Shown: positions 41,316 through 49,959, numbered from the stretch's first letter. The stretch is 64,000 bases of DNA from Bacteroides fragilis (GCF_019583405.1 NZ_SZUU01000009.1:62001-126000); one strand, 5' to 3'. The notes: generated by a model not told the origin, from the sequence alone. Numbers and translations are program-made.

Positions 41316-41343
41316 ACTTCGTTTCTTTTATTATTTTCTTTTT

Positions 41344-41769
41344 TTATTCGGAGAACAGCGTAGCGAATACTTCCTCCTCGCTGATACTGACATCACGAAA
41401 CGCGATCATGGCTTGTTCGTGTACCAGCTTGGCATCGGTATAGCATTTCCCGTCGATGATTACATAATTAGCGGTCGAGGTATTGATATGTCGGTTGAGA
41501 CCGGCAATGCCCAATATAAGCAATATTCCGGCAACCATTCCGCTGAATATGTAAAGTAGACGGCGGCGCAGAGGGACAGAAGTTCTCGGAACTTCAGGGA
41601 CGGCAGTCTTGCTCTGCCGGTTCTCTTCGTTGAGGAAACCAAACATCGGGCGGTATATCTGCAGATGCTCCGGTACGATGCCCCGGGTGAAAAAACGGCG
41701 GAGCTCACGTTCTTCCTCACAGGTGGTTTCTCCTTCAAAATACTTGTTCAATAATTCTTCTATATTCAT
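41344..41769 (-). CDS. Putative anti-sigma factor (single-pass membrane protein)
   Basis: 141 residues. The N-terminal helical segment MNIEELLNKYFEGETTCEEERELRRFF resembles the cytoplasmic part of Bacteroidetes anti-sigma/FecR-like proteins; a hydrophobic segment (RRLLYIFSGMVAGILLILGIAGL, near 75-100) is followed by a short periplasmic end with YVIIDGKCYTDAKLVHEQAM. The ATG (41769) overlaps the stop of the sigma factor (41766), the arrangement typical of sigma/anti-sigma pairs. Start chosen there; an upstream extension would lie inside the sigma gene. Confidence 0.72.
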   Translation of the reverse strand: MNIEELLNKYFEGETTCEEERELRRFFTRGIVPEHLQIYRPMFGFLNEENRQSKTAVPEVPRTSVPLRRRLLYIFSGMVAGILLILGIAGLNRHINTSTANYVIIDGKCYTDAKLVHEQAMIAFRDVSISEEEVFATLFSE

Positions 41770-42287
41770 GCTTCGTTTCTCCTTTTTCTTTGCTGTATGG
41801 TTTGCAGGTAAATGTCTCTCACTTTTTTTCGTGCCCTGGATAAATTGCTGCGGATGGCTTCGGAGCTGCATCCTGTTATTTCGGCGATTTCTTCGGTTTC
41901 ATACTCTTCTACATCTTTCATCCTTAGGATGGTTTGTTGCAGAGGCGGTAGCGTGCCGATTATTTCGCGCATCAGGCGGAATTCGTCTTTTTCTTCCAGT
42001 AAGCGTTCGGGGGTGGCAACCGGGCTGGCAGCCTGTACGCTGTCGAGCGATAGGTTGTCGGGATGTTTTCCCCGCCAGATGTCCATACAGGTATGGTGCG
42101 TCATTGTCATGGCAAGTGCTTCAATGCTGTGGTACTCGTCCAGTTTTAGACGGAGGTTCCATAGTTTCAGCATTACTTCTTGCACGGCATCTTCGGCATC
42201 CGAATGGTCATCGGTCAACTTCCGCGCATAACTTAGCAATTTGTCGCGGAGTGGAAGAACGGCTATTTTGAATTGTTTTAGTTCCAT
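41766..42287 (-). CDS. ECF-family RNA polymerase sigma factor
   Basis: 173 residues. Region 2 is seen in KLTDDHSDAEDAVQEVMLKLWNLR near 22-45, and region 4 in LPPLQQTILRMKDVEEYETEEIAEITGCSSEAIRSNLSRARKKV near 115-160 (the helix-turn-helix). It directs transcription of an envelope regulon together with the downstream putative anti-sigma factor. First gene of the four-gene operon sigma, anti-sigma, DUF4252, barrel. Confidence 0.9.
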   Translation of the reverse strand: MELKQFKIAVLPLRDKLLSYARKLTDDHSDAEDAVQEVMLKLWNLRLKLDEYHSIEALAMTMTHHTCMDIWRGKHPDNLSLDSVQAASPVATPERLLEEKDEFRLMREIIGTLPPLQQTILRMKDVEEYETEEIAEITGCSSEAIRSNLSRARKKVRDIYLQTIQQRKRRNEA

Positions 42288-42356
42288 TTACATAAGCAAG
42301 ACGGAAGAGGAAGGAAAACGTGACATGGAAAAGAAAAAAAAACGATGAAGTAATTA

Positions 42357-42480
42357 TCAACACTGAACGATCAATGATGAATGGTGCTTTAATAAGCCGA
42401 AGGCATAAGGAAAAAACAATCTCTATTGTTCATCAGTCATTGTTCACCGTTGATCGTTGATCGTTTAGCGTTGCATGATT
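42357..42480. repeat. 14-nt AT-rich repeats and imperfect inverted repeat
   Basis: The right part (about 42419-42480) holds consecutive units like ATTGTTCATCAGTC and ATTGTTCACCGTTG. The left part (42359-42382) carries complementary GAACGATCAATGATGAAT. The units resemble those at 5334-5389. It sits between the Gfo/Idh/MocA gene and the sigma factor. Confidence 0.55.
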
Positions 42481-42506
42481 CATTCATAGTCTAAAACGTT
42501 TATCGT

Positions 42507-43493
42507 TTAGATCTTTCCAAGTATTTTATCCATGACCCAATTGGTCGTTGTGGCACTTTCGCCGTCACAGGAACAAGTCGATTTTCCAAGAAGATGGTCT
42601 ACCACAGCTTGAATCAAAGGTTGCTGCACATGTTCGGGGTTTTCTACAACTATTTCTTCACGTCCTCTTTCGGTGTGAAGGGCAATCGGGTCATAGGTGA
42701 ATACGGAGAAACAGATCATGCCATTATCACCGATAATCTCAATGCGGTCTTCGCGAGCCGAATCATGGGCAACGAAGCACCATGAACCACTTCCTACCAA
42801 ACCATTGTCGAACTGGAAACAAGCACTCAATGTATCTTCTGCTGGATAAAGTCCCCCACGGTTACTCTTATATCCGCTGGCTTCAAGAATACAACCGAAC
42901 ATTTCCTGTAGAAGATCGATCTGGTGGGGGGCAAGGTCATAAAAATATCCTCCTCCGGCAATGTCTGCCTGTACACGCCAAGGCAGGTTCTCTCTGTTGT
43001 AATCCAGGTCGCGTGGGGGTTGAGCGAAACGGATCTGCACGTTAATCACATTTCCGATAATTCCTTTGTCTACCAGTTCCTTGACTTTCATAAAATAAGG
43101 CAGATAGCGCCGGTAGTAAGCTACAAAGCAAGGCACTCCTGTCTCTTGAGAAATACGGTTGATACGGGCGCATTCTTCGTAAGTTTGCGCCATTGGCTTT
43201 TCGATATATACCGGTTTTCCGGCTTTCATGGACATGATGGCATAAGTGGCGTGTGAAGAGGGAGGAGTGGCTATGTATACGGCATTTACATCCGGGTCGT
43301 CAATCAGTTCCTGTGCATCGTCATACCACTTCGGAATGTTCCGTTCTTTGGCATAAGCTTTGGCCTTATTGCCGTCACGACTCATGACTGCTATGACTTT
43401 GGAACCTTCTACTTTCTGAAAGGCAGGTCCACTTTTGTATTTGGTTACTTCTCCGCAACCAATGAATCCCCATTTTATAATCTTATCGCTCAT
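42507..43493 (-). CDS. Gfo/Idh/MocA-family NAD(P)-dependent oxidoreductase
   Basis: 328-residue cytoplasmic oxidoreductase acting on a sugar or inositol-like substrate. The N-terminal Rossmann motif WGFIGCGEVTKYKSGPAF carries the Gly-rich turn, and EKPMAQTYEECARI near residues 97-110 is the family's conserved Lys-Pro segment. LAPHQIDLLQEMFG near 184-197 carries the usual active-site His. No neighbouring sugar genes indicate the substrate. Its promoter TATATTTG is 21 bases upstream. Confidence 0.88.
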   Translation of the reverse strand: MSDKIIKWGFIGCGEVTKYKSGPAFQKVEGSKVIAVMSRDGNKAKAYAKERNIPKWYDDAQELIDDPDVNAVYIATPPSSHATYAIMSMKAGKPVYIEKPMAQTYEECARINRISQETGVPCFVAYYRRYLPYFMKVKELVDKGIIGNVINVQIRFAQPPRDLDYNRENLPWRVQADIAGGGYFYDLAPHQIDLLQEMFGCILEASGYKSNRGGLYPAEDTLSACFQFDNGLVGSGSWCFVAHDSAREDRIEIIGDNGMICFSVFTYDPIALHTERGREEIVVENPEHVQQPLIQAVVDHLLGKSTCSCDGESATTTNWVMDKILGKI

Positions 43494-43514
43494 ATTTTTT
43501 TATTTATCCATCCG

Positions 43515-43522
43515 CAAATATA
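43515..43522 (-). promoter_or_regulatory. -7 element of the Gfo/Idh/MocA gene
   Basis: TATATTTG on the minus strand, 21 bases before the ATG at 43493. Confidence 0.5.
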
Positions 43523-43580
43523 CTCAATTCTGCTGAAAGCGACGAATGATTAACAGTTATCATAATAGAGATTGTCTGTG

Positions 43581-43690
43581 CCCGTTTCTTAATTTACATT
43601 CTCCGGTTGTGCAACTCGTATATTACCAGTTGCTCAATTCGTACAGTATCAGTTGTACAACTGGTAACTATTATCTTTAAAGGAAACGGG
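43581..43690. repeat. Three 23-bp tandem repeats bracketed by an 8-bp inverted repeat
   Basis: Units start at 43603, 43626 and 43649, each with a central (G/A)GTTGnnCAA(C/T)T; in the third unit AGTTGTACAACT is a perfect palindrome. Flanks CCCGTTTC (43581-43588) and GAAACGGG (43683-43690) are exact complements. The architecture parallels the array at 30736-30823. Confidence 0.85.
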
Positions 43691-43710
43691 AGGGGGAAGA
43701 AAGCCGGTTA

Positions 43711-44532
43711 TTATTTCCCGTAATATTTACGATAGATAGCCTGATATTCACCTTTCTTTCGGAAGTCGGACAGCCATGTATTCAGGCTATCGAGCAGAGC
43801 AGGGGAATGCTTGCTGACTCCCCACGAGTAAAATTGGGTGAAACTGATAGCGGTATTAATATCGAGTTGAGGCAATGAATCTACGGCTATCCGGGCGATG
43901 CTCTCGTCACATACGGCAAAATCGATATCCCCATGCGCAACCAGCGCAATCAGTTGTTCGGAACCATATTTTTCTACTTCGTTTACATAGATTGTATCAC
44001 CTATTTCATTGCTGAGGTTGCGTATTCTAAGAATGGATGGAGAACCTTTTACTACGTTCAGTGTTTTGCCGGCCAGGTCGAGTTGGCTTCTGATAGCAAG
44101 CGAGTCGTTCTCTTCGGCTTTGCGTTGCACCAGGACTTGTTTGCTCAAGATAATGGGTGAGGTGAGGAGCAGAGAGTCTTTCAGTTCACTTGTTGTCGGT
44201 ATACCATAAGCTACTACGTCATAGGTGCCATTGGCTAATCCTTCCAGCCGTTGGTTGAAGCTCATCACCGGAGAGACCTGTACTTGCAAGCCCTTGTCAC
44301 GTGCAAATGCCTCTATCAATTCATAATGAAATCCCGAAACGGTATCTCCATCCACATAAAAACTGATGGAGTTATATTCCGTGGCGGCATGGAGGATGCC
44401 GCTTTCTTCGATCTCTGCGTAGTCGCGCGGATGTCCTTGCGGCTTCTCTTTACGAGGCCAGAATGTGACAACGAGGGCTGATATCAGTCCTAATACTACA
44501 TATTTCAGATATTTAGGCTTCAATAGATTCAT
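43711..44532 (-). CDS. Extracellular solute-binding protein family 3 (MltF-N-like)
   Basis: 273 residues. A single N-terminal hydrophobic anchor (YVVLGLISALVVTFWP) precedes a periplasmic SBP_bac_3 domain: ILHAATEYNSISFYVDGDTVSGFHYELIEAFARDKGL, then FNQRLEGLANGTYDVVAYGIP. It ends NTWLSDFRKKGEYQAIYRKYYGK, typical of amino-acid binding proteins. Unlike MltF, there is no lytic transglycosylase domain. No ABC transporter genes are adjacent; it lies 8 bases after the large porin gene, so it may be co-expressed with it. Confidence 0.8.
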   Translation of the reverse strand: MNLLKPKYLKYVVLGLISALVVTFWPRKEKPQGHPRDYAEIEESGILHAATEYNSISFYVDGDTVSGFHYELIEAFARDKGLQVQVSPVMSFNQRLEGLANGTYDVVAYGIPTTSELKDSLLLTSPIILSKQVLVQRKAEENDSLAIRSQLDLAGKTLNVVKGSPSILRIRNLSNEIGDTIYVNEVEKYGSEQLIALVAHGDIDFAVCDESIARIAVDSLPQLDINTAISFTQFYSWGVSKHSPALLDSLNTWLSDFRKKGEYQAIYRKYYGK

Positions 44533-44540
44533 GGTAGCGA

Positions 44541-46583
44541 TTAATCGTAGAAGTTCCAGGAAACACCGATCTTAAACAGGCGCGGATTGATGGGATAATG
44601 GGGCGACAGGAAGTAATTCGAGTTACCCATTCCCTGATTGACATGATACATCATTGCGAAAAGACGTGTACGCTTCAGTTGCAGGTTGGCATATACATTG
44701 ATGATGGGGTAACCGCCAATCTTTACCTGATCGTCTTCCGGTTGCAGATGGAACTGCTGGATGGCCGGAGTATACGCCGGGGCATAATACTTGGTAAAAT
44801 AGCGTACATCGGCTCCCAACTGCACATGAAGCACTTTTTTTGCCAAGGTCGTCTGAATATAGAAATTATGGTAAAGTGAAAGCTCCGGTAAGGGCAATAC
44901 GGTAGTGTTGCTCGACTTTTGCCAGGTCACTTCATTGTCCAGATGGAAAATACCCAATCGGAAATTTTGCGACAGAGTGGCGGAAAGTACCTGAATATTA
45001 CCGTCATTCTGCTGAGGGAGTGCCTTTTGATTGAAGTACGTATAGTTCTTAATATTTTCTACTCCGGCTTTCAGGTGGGTCTGCCAATGCTCGATGTTCA
45101 GCTCGCCTTCCAGGCGTGTGCGGAACTCTTTGTTCATATTGTCATTATCCCAGTAAAAATATTTAGAATGATAATGACGCATATAGAATGCCGGAAGGGT
45201 ATTGCTGATCGATCCGCGGGCAATAAAGCTGACCGTATCTTTCCATAAGCGGAAGTTCAGGTCAAGATCGGCATTGACACGGAACTGACCAATCGCTTTA
45301 TCCAGAATACCAACTTCGCCCATGGCACGGTAATGGAGCGTTTTTCCCTGTCGTTTGGCCAACTCACCTCCGACAAAAACTTCGTGTTCACTGTATTTAT
45401 CTACGCTCACGGAGTCTCTGTCCATTAGCCGGTAATTACTTAGCTTATGTGAGATAAAAGCAGTCAACCCGGCTTTGGCATATTTATTAAAACCTTCGAG
45501 CAGGGCGATTCCTAACGTGTTTTTTACTCCGATATAGCTGGTAGAGTCATTCACCAGCTTATTGCCCGGCTGGATATAAGCTTCCGGGTAGATTTTGTAC
45601 AATTCGTCCTCCGAAGTGAACTGGTGGCGGGTACGTTCCACTTTCATTGTATGGATGAAGCTGGTAACTGGAACAAATTCCGTCTTTTCCGTACTGGTGG
45701 TATCGTCTTTGGCTTTGGCCACTTCACGAGTGAATCCCAGTTTGTAACGTTGGGTGAGGAATATATAAAAGTCTTTGTTACGGTTGGCACTTTTGCTTAA
45801 CAAGGTGGGGATGTTCTGTGATTCATATTCTTTTTTTCCCTCTGCCATTTCTTCCGGGCGGGTGATGTAACGGTCATCGGTGATACCGCCGTTTTCATTC
45901 ATCTTTAGATAGTTGTTGCTATAAAGCAATGTTGCTTCGTAGCGGTCGCCTATATAACTTCCGAAGAGTGCAGCATTAAAGAAGGAAGTGTTTTGATTGT
46001 TGTAATATCCCCTTCCGTACAGATAATCGAAATTGAAACCAAATGCCAGTTGTTTATTTACATTAACTGAGAAATAGGACTTAAAACGCTCCTCTCCGTT
46101 TACCTTATTGCCGGCTTTATAGTAGGTAAGATTGGTGAAAGGTACGTTACTGTTAGTAAAGTTGAATTCGTCAGGACGAACAAAAAAACTGGAGAATGGC
46201 TCCATAAAGATAGTCGGTTCTGCGTCACGTCGTTCGAAAAAGAGACGTGACAGGCGGGGAGAACCTAAGTTACCCAGATAATTATAATGCCCTCTCAAGC
46301 CTTCCACTAAATTAGTGTTTTGAAACATGTGGGTTGCCGTATCAGCGGGTATTTTCTGGATTGTTCCCAGGTTTTCGCTGACATGCCACATGTAGAGTTT
46401 TGGGGGAAGTCCTTGTATTTCAACGTCTGTACTGTCTTCATGCACCTGCATGGCCGGGTCTATCTGGTTACCGTTGGCATCTCTACCGGTACGGGGATCG
46501 ACTTGTTGTGTAGGATTGAACTGTGCCTGTGCGGTCAGTAAACCTACGACAAGGAGTATATATGTAAGTAGGATTCGTCTCAT
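44541..46583 (-). CDS. Putative porin (Porin_10-like, Bacteroidetes)
   Basis: 680-residue outer-membrane protein. Signal peptide MRRILLTYILLVVGLLTAQA. It has the conserved N-terminal plan of large Bacteroidetes porins: PPKLYMWHVSENLGTIQKIPADT, then a long barrel rich in aromatic strands, closing with RLFKIGVSWNFYD. Substrate unknown. The ATG at 46583 is chosen. A TATCTTTG promoter element lies only 9 bases upstream, so the mRNA leader must be very short. The SBP-like gene follows by 8 bases. Confidence 0.82.
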   Translation of the reverse strand: MRRILLTYILLVVGLLTAQAQFNPTQQVDPRTGRDANGNQIDPAMQVHEDSTDVEIQGLPPKLYMWHVSENLGTIQKIPADTATHMFQNTNLVEGLRGHYNYLGNLGSPRLSRLFFERRDAEPTIFMEPFSSFFVRPDEFNFTNSNVPFTNLTYYKAGNKVNGEERFKSYFSVNVNKQLAFGFNFDYLYGRGYYNNQNTSFFNAALFGSYIGDRYEATLLYSNNYLKMNENGGITDDRYITRPEEMAEGKKEYESQNIPTLLSKSANRNKDFYIFLTQRYKLGFTREVAKAKDDTTSTEKTEFVPVTSFIHTMKVERTRHQFTSEDELYKIYPEAYIQPGNKLVNDSTSYIGVKNTLGIALLEGFNKYAKAGLTAFISHKLSNYRLMDRDSVSVDKYSEHEVFVGGELAKRQGKTLHYRAMGEVGILDKAIGQFRVNADLDLNFRLWKDTVSFIARGSISNTLPAFYMRHYHSKYFYWDNDNMNKEFRTRLEGELNIEHWQTHLKAGVENIKNYTYFNQKALPQQNDGNIQVLSATLSQNFRLGIFHLDNEVTWQKSSNTTVLPLPELSLYHNFYIQTTLAKKVLHVQLGADVRYFTKYYAPAYTPAIQQFHLQPEDDQVKIGGYPIINVYANLQLKRTRLFAMMYHVNQGMGNSNYFLSPHYPINPRLFKIGVSWNFYD

Positions 46584-46592
46584 AATTAGCCG

Positions 46593-46600
46593 CAAAGATA
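46593..46600 (-). promoter_or_regulatory. -7 element of the large porin gene, almost abutting the start codon
   Basis: TATCTTTG on the minus strand; 9 bases separate it from the ATG, predicting a leader of only a few nucleotides. Confidence 0.5.
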
Positions 46601-46610
46601 CTTATTAAAA

Positions 46611-46699
46611 TGAGAATTGAGAATTGAATTTTAAAAATTATCCGGTTTCCCAGGCTGTAGCATAGCTAATAATTTTTAAATTTCGATTCTCAATTCTCA
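46611..46699. repeat. Long AT-rich inverted repeat between the kor cluster and the porin gene
   Basis: The left arm 46611-46640 begins TGAGAATTGAGAATTGAATT; the right arm 46668-46699 ends TCGATTCTCAATTCTCA. About 30 bp pair with few mismatches around a 27-nt loop. It probably ends the upstream oxidoreductase operon. Confidence 0.8.
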
Positions 46700-46705
46700 G
46701 TCGGC

Positions 46706-47248
46706 TTAAACCTCTCTGATCAGTTCCATACCTTTTTTGATGGCTTCTTCATTCATCGGAATCAAGTGATGGTGACGTTCGGGTAATGTTTTCTTCAGAC
46801 CTTTCACTACATTCTCTAATGTAACGATGGGGCGAAGCTTCAGTAATCCTCCCAGTACAATCATGTTGAATGCTTTGGCATTGTTCATCTCGTTGGCCGC
46901 ATCCATTGCGTCGATGCGGTATACTTTGATGTCTTTGCGGGTAGGAGGGTTAATGATTCCGTATCCGTCATAAATCAGGATACCTCCTGGCTTTACACGG
47001 CTTTCGAACTTTTCAAGTGAAGGCTGATTCAGAATGATGGCTGTGTCATATTTACTCAAAATCGGTGAGGATATTTTGTCGTCGCTTACAATGACTGTAA
47101 CGTTGGCTGTACCGCCACGTTGTTCAGGACCATAAGCCGGCATCCAGGTCACTTCTTTGCCTTCCATCAGTCCGGAGTAAGCTAAAATCTTTCCCATAGA
47201 CAGCACACCCTGTCCACCGAATCCTGCTATAATTATTTCTTCTTTCAT
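46706..47248 (-). CDS. korC: 2-oxoacid:ferredoxin oxidoreductase, gamma subunit
   Basis: 180-residue gamma subunit. EIIIAGFGGQGVLSMGKILAYSG at the N-terminus and TWMPAYGPEQRGGTANVTVIVSD are the family hallmarks. Together with alpha, beta and the small ferredoxin it makes a CoA-acylating, oxygen-sensitive 2-oxoacid oxidoreductase of 2-oxoglutarate or branched-chain type, replacing the Krebs-cycle dehydrogenase in anaerobes. Last gene of the operon, 18 bases after the beta subunit and before a long inverted repeat. Confidence 0.9.
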   Translation of the reverse strand: MKEEIIIAGFGGQGVLSMGKILAYSGLMEGKEVTWMPAYGPEQRGGTANVTVIVSDDKISSPILSKYDTAIILNQPSLEKFESRVKPGGILIYDGYGIINPPTRKDIKVYRIDAMDAANEMNNAKAFNMIVLGGLLKLRPIVTLENVVKGLKKTLPERHHHLIPMNEEAIKKGMELIREV

Positions 47249-47266
47249 CTTAATAATATTAAATTA

Positions 47267-48028
47267 TTATTTATCTTTCAGGTCGCCCAAAGGATAGAAT
47301 GGAAACATGTGTTCTTCCATCCATTTGTTGGCTTTCTCCGGAGTCATTTTCCATCCGGAGCTACAGGTTGAAACGATTTCTACCAAGTTGGAACCTTTTC
47401 CGTTCATTGAGTTCTCGAATGCTTTACGAATCGCTTTTTTAGCTTTTCGGATGGCGGGAACTGTTTGTACCGATTGGCGGGTTACGTAAGCTGTACCTTC
47501 CAGTTGAGCAGCGATTTCAGTAATCTTCAGCGGATAGCCGTGGAGTTCCGGATCACGTCCATAAGGGCAGGTAGCCGTCTTCATTCCCATCAGGGTTGTA
47601 GGAGCCATTTGTCCTCCGGTCATACCGTAGATGGCGTTGTTGATGAAGACAATCGTAATATTTTCACCACGATTCAGTGCATGGATGGTTTCTGCCGTAC
47701 CGATGCAGGCAAGGTCGCCGTCTCCCTGGTAAGTAAATACCAAGCGGTCGGGCCAGAGGCGCTTAATGGCTGTAGCAAGTGCGGGTGCACGTCCATGGGC
47801 AGCCTCTTGCCAGTCGATGTCAAGGTAATTATATATGAATACAGCGCAACCTACAGGTGAGATACCGACAGCTTTGTCTTCCAATCCCATCTCTTCAATT
47901 ACTTCGGCAATCAGTTTATGTACCACGCCGTGGCTGCAACCCGGGCAATAGTGCATACCATTGTCATTCATCAGAGTCGGTTTTTTATAAACCAGATTCT
48001 CGGGCTTGATTATTTCTTCTTTCGTCAT
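47267..48028 (-). CDS. korB: 2-oxoacid:ferredoxin oxidoreductase, beta subunit (thiamine diphosphate binding)
   Basis: 253 residues. YCPGCSHGVVHKLIAEVIEEMG near 28-49 contains cysteine of the family's CxGC motif; FTYQGDGDLACIGTAETIHALNRGENITIVFINNAIYGMTGGQ near 98-140 is the TPP-binding GDG...NN motif. Its partner alpha subunit is encoded two genes upstream, separated by a 57-residue membrane-protein gene. The substrate (2-oxoglutarate against 2-oxoisovalerate) cannot be fixed from sequence. Confidence 0.9.
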   Translation of the reverse strand: MTKEEIIKPENLVYKKPTLMNDNGMHYCPGCSHGVVHKLIAEVIEEMGLEDKAVGISPVGCAVFIYNYLDIDWQEAAHGRAPALATAIKRLWPDRLVFTYQGDGDLACIGTAETIHALNRGENITIVFINNAIYGMTGGQMAPTTLMGMKTATCPYGRDPELHGYPLKITEIAAQLEGTAYVTRQSVQTVPAIRKAKKAIRKAFENSMNGKGSNLVEIVSTCSSGWKMTPEKANKWMEEHMFPFYPLGDLKDK

Positions 48029-48122
48029 AACTTCTTTTTTTAATCTTTAAATCACTGAACTTATGGTTTTAAGTTCGGAGGTTTGAAGTCTCACGGACTT
48101 GAAAACACAAAAACTCAGAAAC

Positions 48123-48296
48123 TTATCTGTTGGTGAACCGTATAAAAAACTCCATCAGCTTGACAAAGATTGCCGCGCCGCATACGTAGATAAACACCTT
48201 AAAGTCATCCTTCGCTACGAAGTAGGTGATGATAGCTGCCAGAGCCAATATCATAAACAGTATGTTCAATACGTTTCTTATTTTATCGGGATTCAT
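48123..48296 (-). CDS. 57-residue membrane protein inside the oxidoreductase operon
   Basis: Short ORF read directly from the sequence: ATG at 48296, TAA at 48123-48125. It begins MNPDKIRNVLNILFMILALA and ends KLMEFFIRFTNR. Two hydrophobic helices (about residues 8-27 and 33-49) are separated by the charged VAKDDFK. It lies 10 bases after the alpha-subunit stop and about 95 before the beta start, same strand, which supports its being a real gene. A role in holding the soluble enzyme at the membrane is only a guess. Confidence 0.75.
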   Translation of the reverse strand: MNPDKIRNVLNILFMILALAAIITYFVAKDDFKVFIYVCGAAIFVKLMEFFIRFTNR

Positions 48297-48306
48297 CGTA
48301 CTGTAG

Positions 48307-49389
48307 TTATTTGATTAATTGTTCTTTCAATGCAGTTACTATTTCGTCCGGGTCGGGAACAATGCCTCCCAGGCGGCCGAAATGTTCTACTTTTACTTTT
48401 CCGTTTACCGCTAAGCGGACGTCTTCTACCATCTGTCCGGCATTCAGCTCGGTTACCAGCATACCTTTTACTTTATTGGCATACTCGGCAATTGCTTTCG
48501 TCGGGAACGGCCATAAAGTGATGGGACGAAGCATACCGACTTTAATGCCTTCTTCACGTGCCAACTCCATGGCTTTCTGACCGATACGTGCCATTGAGCC
48601 AAAAGCTACAATCAGATATTCTGCGTCTTCGCAGTCAATTTCTTCAAAACGTACTTCGTTTTCTTCAATTACTCTGTACTTTGCCTGGAAGCGGAGGTTG
48701 TTTTTCTCCATCTCTTCCGGACGCAGTTCCAACGAAGTGATGATGTTGGGCTTACGGTCTTTTGTTTTTCCGGTAGAAGCCCATGGACATTGTGCTATGA
48801 CTTCCGCATCCGTACGGCGGGCTTTTGCGGGAGGAAGAACCACTTTCTCCATCATTTGTCCGATAACACCGTCTGCAAGGATGATGGCCGGATTACGGTA
48901 TTTGAACGCAAGTTCGAAAGCGAGTCCGACAAAGTCTGCCATTTCCTGAACAGAAGCCGGAGCCAATGCGATGAGTTTATAGTCACCGTGTCCTCCACCT
49001 TTTACAGTTTGGAAATAGTCTGCCTGGCTGGGCTGGATGGTACCCAAACCGGGGCCGCCGCGCATTACGTTTACGATCAGACATGGAAGTTCGGCACCTG
49101 CCAGATAAGAAATACCTTCTTGTTTCAGGCTGACACCGGGACTTGATGATGAGGTCATCACCATTTTGCCGCTTCCGGCACCGCCATAAACCATATTGAT
49201 AGCTGCCACTTCACTTTCCGCCTGAAGGACTACCATACCGGTAGTTTCCCAAGGTCTCAGTTCGGCAAGAGTTTCCAACACCTCCGATTGCGGAGTAATA
49301 GGATATCCGAAGTATCCGTCGGCACCACAGCGGATGGCCGCATGGGCGATGGCTTCGTTTCCTTTCATTAATACAACTTCTTCTGCCAT
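48307..49389 (-). CDS. korA: 2-oxoacid:ferredoxin oxidoreductase, alpha subunit (VorB/KorA type)
   Basis: 360-residue alpha subunit. VVLMKGNEAIAHAAIRCGADGYFGYPITPQSEVLETLAEL at the N-terminus is the pyrimidine-binding domain; AGSGKMVMTSSSSPGVSLKQEGISYLAGAELPCLIVNVMRGGPG near 71-114 is diagnostic. The second half, EYLIVAFGSMARIGQKAMELAREEG, is the transketolase-C-like domain. Gene order here is TPR, ferredoxin, alpha, small membrane protein, beta, gamma. Confidence 0.9.
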   Translation of the reverse strand: MAEEVVLMKGNEAIAHAAIRCGADGYFGYPITPQSEVLETLAELRPWETTGMVVLQAESEVAAINMVYGGAGSGKMVMTSSSSPGVSLKQEGISYLAGAELPCLIVNVMRGGPGLGTIQPSQADYFQTVKGGGHGDYKLIALAPASVQEMADFVGLAFELAFKYRNPAIILADGVIGQMMEKVVLPPAKARRTDAEVIAQCPWASTGKTKDRKPNIITSLELRPEEMEKNNLRFQAKYRVIEENEVRFEEIDCEDAEYLIVAFGSMARIGQKAMELAREEGIKVGMLRPITLWPFPTKAIAEYANKVKGMLVTELNAGQMVEDVRLAVNGKVKVEHFGRLGGIVPDPDEIVTALKEQLIK

Positions 49390-49400
49390 ATTCTTTTCTT

Positions 49401-49628
49401 TTATTCTACTTTAATTTTATAAACAGAGATACATCCGTCCGGGCATACAGTTGCGCATGAACTGCATCCGTTACAGGTATCTTCAAGAATCTGCTGGGCA
49501 TAATTATACCCTTTTACATTCACCTCTTTGGCGAGGGATATTACGTTGAGCGGACAAGCTACCACACACAGGTTGCACCCCTTGCAACGCTCCGTGTCGA
49601 CTACGATTGCTCCTTTGATTTTTGCCAT
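49401..49628 (-). CDS. korD: 2x[4Fe-4S] ferredoxin subunit of the oxidoreductase
   Basis: 75 residues with two cluster motifs, CKGCNLCVVACP and CNGCSSCATVCP, each CxxCxxCxxxCP. It is the electron-accepting delta subunit. It lies 11 bases before the alpha gene and 18 after the TPR gene. Confidence 0.92.
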   Translation of the reverse strand: MAKIKGAIVVDTERCKGCNLCVVACPLNVISLAKEVNVKGYNYAQQILEDTCNGCSSCATVCPDGCISVYKIKVE

Positions 49629-49646
49629 AATCTGTCTTTATTACGT

Positions 49647-49922
49647 TTATTGATTATACATATCTTTATTGTAGAAATTTAAAATATCCATCACCATCTT
49701 GCGTGCCTGGAGAGCCGGGCTGTCGGGATTGAGTTCGATGGCGGACTGGTAATTGTTGAGAGCTTTTTGCCAGTCTCCCAATTTGCGGTAAGCATTTCCC
49801 ATCAGATAGTAAGCTTCATCTTTTCCGGCTGGTTCAGTCCGGAGAAATTCGTCAAGTGCCTGAAGCGCCTTTTCTATATCTCCTTGGTTGATAAGCTCTT
49901 TGATGGTTTTCAGTTGATCCAT
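49647..49922 (-). CDS. Small TPR protein
   Basis: 91 residues with two to three TPR units: IKELINQGDIEKALQALDEFL, DEAYYLMGNAYRKLGDWQKALNNYQSAIELNPDS (typical second unit), then a C-terminal helix LQARKMVMDILNFYNKDMYNQ. Probably an assembly or interaction factor for the downstream oxidoreductase, as it is the first gene of that operon. Promoter TATCTTTG is at 49952-49959. Confidence 0.85.
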   Translation of the reverse strand: MDQLKTIKELINQGDIEKALQALDEFLRTEPAGKDEAYYLMGNAYRKLGDWQKALNNYQSAIELNPDSPALQARKMVMDILNFYNKDMYNQ

Positions 49923-49951
49923 ATCTTTTGATTTTCCGGATTATTGAGTCA

Positions 49952-49959
49952 CAAAGATA
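49952..49959 (-). promoter_or_regulatory. -7 element of the kor operon
   Basis: TATCTTTG on the minus strand, 29 bases before the TPR gene ATG. Confidence 0.55.
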
